Below are positions 1-6,825 of a stretch of 6,825 nucleotides of DNA, one piece after another. Under the pieces are notes generated by a model. That model was not told where the DNA came from. It searched no databases and saw nothing but the letters and a program-made list of their open reading frames with translations. Source of the DNA: Sphingomonas sp. GTDB taxonomy: Bacteria; Pseudomonadota; Alphaproteobacteria; Sphingomonadales; Sphingomonadaceae. The translations under genes were made by a program, and so were the position numbers. The stretch spans positions 1 through 6,825 of the forward strand of contig JAFBAM010000177.1 of the NCBI GenBank assembly GCA_019247755.1, written 5' to 3'. Positions within the stretch are counted from its first letter, which is position 1. Each line of letters opens with the position of its first letter.

Positions 1-1568
1 ATGTACCGGTCGACCTCGGTCTCGACCTCGTGCTGCGACAAAGCGGTGTGGCCGGCGAGATAGTCGATCGCCTGCTGACGCGACCAACCGTAGCGATGAA
101 TGCCGGTGTCGATGACGAGCCGAGCCGCGCGCCACATGGCATAGCTCTGCTGTCCGAACCGCTCATAAGGATTGCGGTAAATTCCCATCTCATTGCCGAG
201 CCACTCGCAATAGAGTCCCCAGCCCTCGCCATAGCCCGAGAAATAGAGGCCCTGCCGGAAACGCGGCAAGCTCTTCTGTTCCTCGGAGAGCGCCGCCTGG
301 AAGCTATGCCCCGGCTCGCATTCGTGCAGGGTCAAAGCCGGGATGTTGTAGAGGGGCCGGTTCGGCAGGTCGTAGGTGTTCATCATGCAATTCTCGAGCC
401 CGCCGCGGCCGCCCGTGTAGAACGGCGCCAGTGCATCCGGCACCGGGATGATGCCGAACCTGCGGCGCGGAAGCTTCCCGAAATAATTGCCGATGACGTT
501 GTCTGTCCGCTTGGCCACGTAGGAGGAGACACCCATCAGATCGTCGGGAGTCCTCGCCTTGAACTGCGGGTCGGTCTTCAGGAATTTGAGGAAGTCCTCG
601 AAGCTGCCCTTGAAGCCGCTGTCGGCCATGGTCTTGCGCATCTCGGCTTCGATCAGCGCGACCTGCTGGAGGCCAAGCTGGTGAATCTCCTCCGGCGTGC
701 GGTCGGTGGTCGTATATTCGCGGATCGCGGACCGGTAGAAGGCATCGCCTTCGGGGAGATCGTGGGCCGAAATCGTCGTCCGGGTCTTGGGATAATATTC
801 AGTCTGATAGAAGCTGAGCAGCTTACGATAGGCCGGCATCACCGATTGCCGGATGACATCTGCTGCTTCCGCCTTCAGCGCCTGCTGCTGCGCTGGCGAA
901 ATATTCGAGGGCATCGTCTCGAATGCCTTGAAGAATGAACTCTTCGTTGGATCGTCGACCAGGTAATTTGAGATCGAAGCGTCTCGGCCGGTCAGCGTCG
1001 CCTTGGGAACGCTGAAGCCACGCGCCAGGCCGGCGCGCATGTTGACGATCTGCTCATCGAAGTAGCGCGGAATCTCGCGCATCCGCGCGATGTAACGCTG
1101 GTATTCGCCGGCATCGGTGAACTGCCGCCGTGAATCGAGATACGTCCAGAATGAGCTATCGCTGTTGAACGGCATCTCCCACAGGCGGAAGCGGGCCTCT
1201 CCCATTCCATTCTCAAGGACGGTGCGGAAGACGGCCGCATTGACCCGCTCGGCAGGCGAGAGCTGTTGAGCAGGAATTGCGTTCAGCTGGTCGAGCAGCT
1301 CCTTGAGATGCGCGGCGCGCCGAAGCTGCGACGCAGCATCGACGTGCGGCAGGTGCGCCGTCGGCTTGGTCTCGCCGCGCGAGTCCAGAAATTGCTCCGA
1401 CTCCTTCGCATCCCAGGCGGCATAGCCGTCGTAGAGGCCGCGTAGCTTGGCGTCGGCAGCGTTCGCCGGTGCCGTTGTCGGCGAAGGACCTTGGGCAAAA
1501 GCACTCGACGGAAACGACACGACGGTGCCAGCCAGCAATGCACAAACTAATCTCAGCGATTTCGTCAT
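1..1568 (-). CDS. Exported DUF885-family putative metallopeptidase, C-terminus cut off by window edge
   Basis: Reading the minus strand from ATG at 1568 gives 522 codons open to the left edge, with no stop; the C-terminus is missing (family members are usually about 580-620 residues). Residues 1-25 look like a Sec signal peptide: K3 and R5, a hydrophobic core, and an AFA site before Q26, so the product is probably periplasmic. The family call rests on a metal-site-like motif LHECEPGHSFQ (H415, E416, H421) followed by YGEGWGLYCEW (E448, W450), the pattern of DUF885 proteins, which resemble zinc peptidases of the gluzincin type. The two histidines are four residues apart from E416 onward (HExxxxH), not the classic HExxH, as is usual for DUF885. 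Substrate is unknown. The start is supported by GAGGG seven bases upstream. It follows the 160-residue gene by 11 bases, so co-transcription is likely. Family assignment is firm; peptidase activity is inferred. Confidence 0.88.
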   Translation of the reverse strand, partial: MTKSLRLVCALLAGTVVSFPSSAFAQGPSPTTAPANAADAKLRGLYDGYAAWDAKESEQFLDSRGETKPTAHLPHVDAASQLRRAAHLKELLDQLNAIPAQQLSPAERVNAAVFRTVLENGMGEARFRLWEMPFNSDSSFWTYLDSRRQFTDAGEYQRYIARMREIPRYFDEQIVNMRAGLARGFSVPKATLTGRDASISNYLVDDPTKSSFFKAFETMPSNISPAQQQALKAEAADVIRQSVMPAYRKLLSFYQTEYYPKTRTTISAHDLPEGDAFYRSAIREYTTTDRTPEEIHQLGLQQVALIEAEMRKTMADSGFKGSFEDFLKFLKTDPQFKARTPDDLMGVSSYVAKRTDNVIGNYFGKLPRRRFGIIPVPDALAPFYTGGRGGLENCMMNTYDLPNRPLYNIPALTLHECEPGHSFQAALSEEQKSLPRFRQGLYFSGYGEGWGLYCEWLGNEMGIYRNPYERFGQQSYAMWRAARLVIDTGIHRYGWSRQQAIDYLAGHTALSQHEVETEVDRY

Positions 1569-1579
1569 GTCCCGCCCTC

Positions 1580-2062
1580 TCAACGAACGGCACTATTCGT
1601 AGCAGGCGATTCCGACCAGGGAAGCGCCGCCACGTCCGGCTCGACAAAGCCCCGCCGCGCTTCGACGGAGAACAGCCGGTCGCGCGAATAGAAGCGGAAC
1701 GGCCAATCGCGTCGGCCCATCGGTGACAGCAGCAATTCGTTGACCAGTTCGTGGAGAGGCGCTTTGAGGTCGGCTTCGCTGAGGAACAGCCTGACGCCGG
1801 CAAGGAACGTGCGGGTGATCGTCTCATGATAGCCCTGCGTGTCGTCGTTCACCCCGCCGACGCTCTCGTTGTAGCGCCGGATGAGGCTGGGGAGTTCCTC
1901 GTCCACGTCGATATCGTGCCGGCGAAGCAGCAGCCACGTTGTTGTCGCGAGATGAGCCTCGTGCGTCCACTCCGCCTTCGGAAGCGAACGCGCGAGGAAG
2001 TGTTCGCCGACATGCTCGATGTCGGCGTCGCTGGAAAAAAGCCTCGGTGTGTAATCGGTCAT
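1580..2062 (-). CDS. Conserved uncharacterised 160-residue cytoplasmic protein
   Basis: I cannot name this family, but it looks like a genuine conserved gene. The ATG at 2062 has AAGGA eight bases upstream. The protein has no signal peptide or membrane segment, is mostly charged and probably helical. Motifs resembling conserved blocks I associate with unnamed proteobacterial proteins are WTHEAHL (W32, H34, E35, H37), RYNE (63-66), GYHETIT (Y78, H79, E80), LLSPMGRRDWPFRFYS (111-126) and LFSVEARRGF (130-139). The repeated histidine and glutamate residues could form a polar or metal site, which is inference only. It lies 40 bases after pckA and 11 bases before the DUF885 gene on the same strand, so it is probably co-transcribed with both. 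Its Shine-Dalgarno sequence lies inside a predicted hairpin (see 2064-2089). The last ten residues are low in recognisable motif. Function unknown. Confidence 0.85.
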   Translation of the reverse strand: MTDYTPRLFSSDADIEHVGEHFLARSLPKAEWTHEAHLATTTWLLLRRHDIDVDEELPSLIRRYNESVGGVNDDTQGYHETITRTFLAGVRLFLSEADLKAPLHELVNELLLSPMGRRDWPFRFYSRDRLFSVEARRGFVEPDVAALPWSESPATNSAVR

Positions 2063-2063
2063 T

Positions 2064-2089
2064 GATCGGGTCCTTGATGAGGCCCGATC
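2064..2089 (-). promoter_or_regulatory. Hairpin that pairs the Shine-Dalgarno sequence of the 160-residue gene
   Basis: On the minus strand GATCGGG (2089-2083) pairs perfectly with CCCGATC (2070-2064). Inside it CCT (2082-2080) pairs with AGG (2074-2072), leaving loop CATCA and one bulged A at 2071. The AAGGA ribosome-binding sequence (2075-2071) is thus mostly paired, and the ATG begins two bases after the stem. No U-run follows, so it does not look like an intrinsic terminator. The pckA stop codon lies 13 bases before the stem, close enough for a terminating ribosome to disturb it. The pairing is read directly; regulation is inference. Confidence 0.5.
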
Positions 2090-2102
2090 GACGACCGGGT
2101 CG

Positions 2103-3743
<1,641 letters not shown>

Positions 3744-3753
3744 TGACGAACAT

Positions 3754-3762
3754 TCCTTTCCT
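3754..3762 (-). promoter_or_regulatory. Ribosome-binding site deciding the GTG start of pckA
   Basis: The minus strand reads AGGAAAGGA, ending ten bases before GTG at 3743. An ATG at 3752-3750 abuts this purine tract with almost no spacing and is in another frame, so the GTG, which opens the full pckA frame, is the start best supported. Confidence 0.7.
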
Positions 3763-3772
3763 AATGTCGAAA

Positions 3773-3799
3773 CGGCGGCGGCCGGTGGGCCTGCCGCCG
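3773..3799 (-). promoter_or_regulatory. Strong GC-rich hairpin in the pckA leader
   Basis: Read on the plus strand, CGGCGGC (3773-3779) pairs with GCCGCCG (3793-3799), and GGCC (3780-3783) with GGCC (3788-3791), leaving a four-base loop at 3784-3787 and one bulged base at 3792. That is 11 base pairs, all G-C. It lies about 30-56 bases upstream of the pckA start, inside the transcript predicted from the promoter at 3820-3849, and is followed on the minus strand by TTTC. It could be a leader RNA structure, an attenuator, or a DNA operator. The pairing is seen; its role is unknown. Confidence 0.5.
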
Positions 3800-3801
3800 A
3801 A

Positions 3802-3820
3802 TACGTATGCGTAGAAACGC
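3802..3820. repeat. Two overlapping short inverted repeats between the divergent genes, possible operator
   Basis: TACG at 3802-3805 and CGTA at 3810-3813 form a 12-base near-palindrome (10 of 12 positions symmetric). Overlapping it, GCGT (3809-3812) and ACGC (3817-3820) flank AGAA. Both sit next to the overlapping candidate -10 elements, where a regulator could act on both genes. Short repeats like these can arise by chance, and I do not recognise a specific binding motif. Confidence 0.3.
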
Positions 3821-3849
3821 CTATAACCCCGAAAAAGCGGTCGGGTCAA
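3820..3849 (-). promoter_or_regulatory. Candidate sigma70-type promoter for pckA
   Basis: On the minus strand TTGACC (3849-3844, five of six consensus bases) is separated by 18 bases from TATAGG (3825-3820, four of six). Transcription would begin near 3813, giving a leader of about 70 bases that contains the 3773-3799 hairpin. This is a pattern match only. Confidence 0.4.
3822..3827 (+). promoter_or_regulatory. Candidate -10 element for the chvI operon
   Basis: TATAAC matches five of six bases of the sigma70 -10 consensus. There is no good -35 at the expected distance (GAATAC lies 17 bases upstream), so it may need an activator. It overlaps the candidate pckA -10 on the other strand. A start near 3834 would give chvI a leader of about 100 bases. 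Confidence 0.28.
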
Positions 3850-3864
3850 AAGCCCTGAGGGCTT
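3850..3864 (+). promoter_or_regulatory. Small hairpin in the predicted chvI leader
   Basis: AAGCCC (3850-3855) and GGGCTT (3859-3864) form a perfect six-base-pair stem around TGA. No U-run follows on the plus strand. It overlaps the candidate pckA -35 region at one base. It may be an operator half-site pair or a leader structure; no function can be assigned. Confidence 0.3.
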
Positions 3865-3931
3865 CTTGTCTCACTGTGGGGCACTGGTTAAGCCCGCTTC
3901 CATTGAGCGGCCGGGGGCGCAAAAAGAGCGG

Positions 3932-4642
3932 ATGAGCCAAGTGATCGCGCTGGTCGATGACGACCGCAACATCCTGACTTCGGTTTCAATCGCCTTTCAG
4001 CAGGAAGGATTCGTTACCCGGGTCTACTCTGACGCTCCGACAGCACTGAAAGCCATGGCCGACAATCCTCCCGATCTTGGTGTGTTCGACATCAAGATGC
4101 CCGGAATGGATGGGATGGAACTACTCCGGCGCGTCCGCGAGTTCAGCTCAATGCCGGTGATCTTCCTGACCTCCAAGGACGATGAGCTTGACGAGGCGCT
4201 CGGACTCGCGATGGGCGCTGACGATTATATTTCGAAGCCCTTTTCGCAACGTCTCCTGGTCGCCCGAACCCGAGCAATCCTTCGCCGGCAGGAGCTTGAG
4301 CGCGGTGAAGCGACAGCCGCCAGCAGCGAGCCCGAGCCCCCGCGTCTGGAGCGAGGCCGGCTGGTCATGGATCCCGCCCGTCACAAAATCCATTGGAACG
4401 GCCGCGACGTCAGCCTGACCGTCACCGAGTTCCTGATCCTCGAGGCACTCGCCCAGCGGCCGGGCGTCGTCAAAACGCGCAATCAATTGCTGGATGTTGC
4501 GTATAATGACGATGTTTATGTCGACGACCGCACCATCGACAGCCACATCAAGCGCATCCGGCGAAAGTTCCGAGCCGTCGACCCAGAGTTCGATTCAATC
4601 GAGACCCTCTATGGCGTCGGATACCGATTCGACGAGCAGTGA
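3932..4642 (+). CDS. chvI: Two-component response regulator ChvI, OmpR/PhoB family
   Basis: This 236-residue DNA-binding regulator is the partner of the ChvG kinase encoded next. Residues 1-118 form the receiver domain: acidic D9-D11, phosphoacceptor D53 in FDIKMPGMDG, T80 and K102 (SKPF). A linker of about 20 residues rich in Glu, Pro and Ala leads to the winged-helix DNA-binding domain (about 138-234), with TVTEFLILEAL and the ChvI-like recognition region YVDDRTIDSHIKRIRRKF (196-213). I chose the ATG at 3932 because the family begins directly with a short strand before the DDD residues; the ATG at 3866 would add 22 residues without homology. The upstream purine tract AAAAAGAG is a weak ribosome-binding site. 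In rhizobia and Agrobacterium ChvI controls acid, envelope and exopolysaccharide genes, and is essential in some species. Adjacency to pckA makes pckA a plausible target. Confidence 0.96.
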   Translation: MSQVIALVDDDRNILTSVSIAFQQEGFVTRVYSDAPTALKAMADNPPDLGVFDIKMPGMDGMELLRRVREFSSMPVIFLTSKDDELDEALGLAMGADDYISKPFSQRLLVARTRAILRRQELERGEATAASSEPEPPRLERGRLVMDPARHKIHWNGRDVSLTVTEFLILEALAQRPGVVKTRNQLLDVAYNDDVYVDDRTIDSHIKRIRRKFRAVDPEFDSIETLYGVGYRFDEQ

Positions 4643-6182
4643 AGAGGCCGATCTTCGGCTGAGCTGGTCAGGCCGATGGTCGCTCTCTCACCGGATCCTC
4701 GCGCTCAATCTCATCACCTTACTGCTGGTAGCATTGAGCACCCTTTACCTGGACGTGTTCCGCAACCGCTTGAGTAAGGAGCGGGTCCGCCAAACAAGGA
4801 TTGAAGCAACTGCAACCGCCCAGGCGATTTTGGCCGCCGGTCCAGAAGATCGCGAGCCCATCCTTGCGACCATATCCAAAACGACCGGGACCCGGCTCCG
4901 GATGTACGGCGCCGATGGACACCTGATCGCCGACAGCTGGAGGAGGACTGGGCCAACCTACCAACTCGTCGATCCGAACACTCAAAAATGGACGAAAGAT
5001 GTTGCCCGGTCTCTCGATCGCGGTTTCAACGCGTTGGTCGGCGCGAGATCCCCTGACGAGTTCGTCGAACCGCCCGTGGACCGGCTAGAGGCATGGCCCG
5101 AGGCTCTTCAAGCCCGCGCCACGGGGAAGGCCGTGACGGCTGTACGCAATGCACCTGACCTGACTCCCGTAATTTCGGCGGCCGTGCCTTCAGGGGCAGA
5201 AACGTTGCTCGCGACGGACAACGATCGCGCCTTCACCCGCACCGTCCACAGACAACGGGCATTCATTGTGGCCGCGATGATGTTCGTGGTGGGACTTTCC
5301 GTCCTCCTCTCGCTGTTTCTTGCCCGCACCATCGTTCGACCGCTCCGCCGGCTGGCCATCGCAGCCCATAGAGTTCGCCTGGGCCGCTCGCGCGAGGTGA
5401 ACGTTCCGAGGCTCCCGACGCGAAGCGACGAAATCGGGCTGCTTGCTCGGGCCGTTTCCGACATGAGCCAGTCCCTCCGGCACCGAATCGATAACATCGA
5501 AGCGTTCGCCGCCGACGTCACACACGAGCTGAAGAACCCCCTCGCCTCGCTGCGCTCCGCTGTGGACGGGCTCGACCGCGTCGACGACCCGGACCTGCGC
5601 GAGCAACTCAGGAAGATCGTGCGTGAGGACGTACGACGCCTCGACCGGCTGATCAGCGACATTAGTGAAGCCGCGCGGACAGATGCCGAACTCGCCCGGG
5701 CCACTTTCGAGCGCGTAGATCTAGGGCCGCTGATCGAACAGCTCGTCCACAGCTGGGAAACGCGCCGCGAGACGGGCGACGCACGCCTTGCTTTCGCCCG
5801 GCCGCGCAAAAACAGCGCGGCGGTTATGGGTAAGCCAGATCGGCTCGCTCGAGCGATCAATGCGATCATCGATAACGCCGTCAGCTTCTCGCCGCCCGGC
5901 GGCCTGGTCGAAATAGCCGCCGCGAGGGTCGGCGACGAGGTTCGCATTCGTATCGATGACGAGGGCCCCGGCGTTCCGCCTGAGGCCCGTGAGGCGATTT
6001 TTAACCGCTTCCATTCAGTACGGCCGGAGGGCGAGAATTTCGGCCGGCATTCCGGCCTCGGCCTTGCCATCGCCCAGGCAATCGTGAATGGCCATGACGG
6101 GGAGATTGACGTGCAGGACCGCGACGACGCGCCTTCGGGTGCCCGTTTCACCATCCGGCTTCCAGCGGCAGACCGCGAATGA
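4611..6182 (+). CDS. chvG: Membrane sensor histidine kinase ChvG
   Basis: ChvG autophosphorylates on histidine and passes the phosphate to ChvI. The 523-residue protein has a short cytoplasmic N-terminus, a first membrane helix (about 29-47), a periplasmic domain of about 160 residues (48-207), a second helix (about 208-232), a HAMP linker (about 228-282), the dimerisation/phosphoacceptor domain with H295 in VTHELKNPLASL, and an ATPase domain: N-box around N407 and N412, G1 DDEGPGVP (439-446), F-box region around F454-F457, G2 GLGLAIA (472-478). The protein contains no cysteine, so a disulfide sensor is excluded. The ATG at 4611 overlaps the end of chvI by 32 bases and has GAGA six bases upstream; the frame is open to 4494 but that extension lies inside chvI and does not resemble the family. 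In rhizobia the periplasmic domain is inhibited by ExoR; no exoR is seen here, and its presence elsewhere cannot be judged. Confidence 0.96.
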   Translation: MASDTDSTSSEEADLRLSWSGRWSLSHRILALNLITLLLVALSTLYLDVFRNRLSKERVRQTRIEATATAQAILAAGPEDREPILATISKTTGTRLRMYGADGHLIADSWRRTGPTYQLVDPNTQKWTKDVARSLDRGFNALVGARSPDEFVEPPVDRLEAWPEALQARATGKAVTAVRNAPDLTPVISAAVPSGAETLLATDNDRAFTRTVHRQRAFIVAAMMFVVGLSVLLSLFLARTIVRPLRRLAIAAHRVRLGRSREVNVPRLPTRSDEIGLLARAVSDMSQSLRHRIDNIEAFAADVTHELKNPLASLRSAVDGLDRVDDPDLREQLRKIVREDVRRLDRLISDISEAARTDAELARATFERVDLGPLIEQLVHSWETRRETGDARLAFARPRKNSAAVMGKPDRLARAINAIIDNAVSFSPPGGLVEIAAARVGDEVRIRIDDEGPGVPPEAREAIFNRFHSVRPEGENFGRHSGLGLAIAQAIVNGHDGEIDVQDRDDAPSGARFTIRLPAADRE

Positions 6183-6643
6183 ACAAATTCAACCCTCAGC
6201 CCGGTCCGCGCCTCAGCGCCGAGACTCTTCACTGCAGCACCGTGGCCCAGGACGGTCGTGCCGTCTTGATCACTGGACCGTCGGGATCAGGCAAATCCGA
6301 CCTGACGCTTCGTCTCATCGACCGCGGCTACGACCTCGTCAGTGACGATCAAACGGTCATCAAGAAAGACGGCGAACGGATCATCGCCTCTGCTCCGCCG
6401 ACGATCGCGGGCAAGCTCGAGGTTCGCGGCATCGGCATCGTCGAGATGGAACGGGTCGATAGCGCGCCCGTGGCCCTGATCGTTGAATTGACCAGCAGCG
6501 AGATTCAGCGCCTGCCCGATGACAGCCGCGAACGGCCGCTGTTGGGCATAAAGGTCCCGCTCGTCAGCGTGGACGCAATGACTGCTTCCGCGCCATCGAA
6601 AGTCGCACTCGCCCTCGACAGAATGGGCCTCAAGTTCAAGTGA
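6179..6643 (+). CDS. hprK: HPr kinase/phosphorylase, short alphaproteobacterial form
   Basis: HprK phosphorylates, and can dephosphorylate, a serine of the phosphotransferase protein HPr (NPr-like in alphaproteobacteria). The product has 154 residues, about half the roughly 310 of Firmicutes enzymes: only the C-terminal catalytic domain is present, as is normal in alphaproteobacteria, so this is not a broken gene. H18 in LHCSTV matches the catalytic histidine that precedes the P-loop, at the same 15-residue distance as in Bacillus. The P-loop is GPSGSGKS (33-40), SDDQ (55-58) carries the acidic metal-binding residues, and EVRGIGIVE (81-89) is the HPrK signature. The ATG overlaps the chvG stop as ATGA and lacks a clear ribosome-binding site, so translation is probably coupled to chvG. 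Its HPr substrate gene is not in the window; in relatives it lies just downstream. Confidence 0.95.
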   Translation: MNKFNPQPGPRLSAETLHCSTVAQDGRAVLITGPSGSGKSDLTLRLIDRGYDLVSDDQTVIKKDGERIIASAPPTIAGKLEVRGIGIVEMERVDSAPVALIVELTSSEIQRLPDDSRERPLLGIKVPLVSVDAMTASAPSKVALALDRMGLKFK

Positions 6644-6825
6644 GTTCCGCGGGGCCGGGTGAGCGAGCTCGGCCGCGCCTGCTGCTTGTCACGGGTATGT
6701 CCGGAGCAGGCAAGTCGACTGTCCTCGATGCCCTGGAGGACATGGGCTGGGACGTCGTCGACAATCTTCCAGCGGATCTGCTCGAGGGATTCGTCCAGGC
6801 GCAGGGCCAGTGCCGAACCGTATCA
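6640..6825 (+). CDS. rapZ: RapZ-family nucleotide-binding protein (5' end only)
   Basis: A GTG overlapping the hprK stop (GTGA) opens a frame that continues to the right edge, giving the first 62 residues of a protein that is usually about 280-310 long. The Walker A motif GMSGAGKST (19-27) followed by LEDMGWDVVDNLP (32-44) is characteristic of the RapZ/YvcJ family. In enteric bacteria RapZ binds glucosamine-6-phosphate and steers decay of the GlmZ small RNA; in Bacillus YvcJ hydrolyses nucleotides; in alphaproteobacteria the role is poorly known, though its place beside hprK suggests a link to phosphotransferase signalling. No ATG is available in frame before the P-loop except M20 within it, so GTG at 6640 is the only sensible start. 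There is no obvious Shine-Dalgarno sequence, so coupling to hprK translation is likely. Confidence 0.93.
   Translation, partial: MSSAGPGERARPRLLLVTGMSGAGKSTVLDALEDMGWDVVDNLPADLLEGFVQAQGQCRTVS

Noticed and set aside
30..938. A 302-codon plus-strand open frame opposite the DUF885 gene
   Set aside because: The opposite strand encodes a coherent protein with signal peptide and family motifs. The plus frame has no recognisable motif and is explained by GC-rich codon bias.
1213..1827. A minus-strand 204-codon frame bridging the 160-residue gene and the DUF885 gene
   Set aside because: It is out of frame with both real genes, which have good starts, a short intergenic gap and recognisable motifs.
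3850..3864. The 6-bp hairpin as a rho-independent terminator
   Set aside because: The stem is short; on the minus strand only TTTT-G follows and no gene precedes it, while on the plus strand no U-run follows.
3866..3931. Upstream ATG extending ChvI by 22 residues
   Set aside because: The extra residues do not resemble response regulators, which begin just before the acidic triad. The hairpin at 3850-3864 directly abuts this ATG, leaving no room for a ribosome-binding site.
4494..4610. Upstream start extending ChvG by 39 residues
   Set aside because: The extension lies inside the conserved DNA-binding domain of chvI, is Ser/Thr-rich and is unlike ChvG N-termini. ATG at 4611 gives the expected short cytoplasmic tail.
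5108..6232. A 374-codon minus-strand open frame opposite chvG
   Set aside because: Its translation is low-complexity, dominated by Ser, Arg and Ala, as expected from the antisense of a GC-rich gene. chvG on the plus strand has all kinase motifs in order.
6179..6643. hprK as a truncated pseudogene
   Set aside because: About 150 residues is the normal size in alphaproteobacteria, and all catalytic motifs are intact.
6649..6678. Inverted repeat in the first codons of rapZ (8 of 9 positions paired around a 12-base loop)
   Set aside because: It lies within coding sequence of very high GC content and has a central mismatch, so chance is a sufficient explanation without comparative support.

Overview
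The window looks like chromosomal DNA from a high-GC alphaproteobacterium, probably a sphingomonad. The grounds are the GC-rich codon usage, the order chvI-chvG-hprK-rapZ next to a divergent pckA, and a short HprK that lacks the N-terminal domain of the Firmicutes enzyme. The genus is an inference; no rRNA or other marker gene is present. I see no mobile elements, tRNA or rRNA genes, CRISPR arrays or phage genes. Nearly every base is coding. The only gene-free gap above 100 bases is the 188-base region between pckA and chvI.

Left part, minus strand, transcribed right to left: pckA (ATP-dependent phosphoenolpyruvate carboxykinase, gluconeogenesis), then after 40 bases a 160-residue protein of a conserved uncharacterised family, then after 11 bases an exported DUF885-family putative metallopeptidase that runs off the left edge. 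The spacing suggests one transcript led by pckA. A bulged hairpin between pckA and the 160-residue gene pairs most of that gene's Shine-Dalgarno sequence. This is the most specific unexplained structure in the window.

Centre: the pckA/chvI intergenic region holds candidate back-to-back promoters whose -10 elements overlap, two small inverted repeats, a strong 11-bp hairpin in the predicted pckA leader and a 6-bp hairpin in the predicted chvI leader.

Right part, plus strand: chvI (OmpR-type response regulator), chvG (membrane sensor kinase), hprK (short HPr kinase/phosphorylase) and the 5' end of rapZ (P-loop nucleotide-binding regulator). All start codons overlap the preceding stop (32, 4 and 4 bases), so the operon is tightly coupled. 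In related bacteria the operon continues with EIIA-Man and HPr genes of the regulatory phosphotransferase system, and ChvG/ChvI controls acid and envelope responses; in Agrobacterium pckA is linked to that response. The locus therefore joins envelope signalling, phosphotransferase control and the PEP-forming step of gluconeogenesis. This arrangement is largely known. I did not find a clearly new multi-gene system; the new leads are the RNA hairpins and the uncharacterised 160-residue protein.
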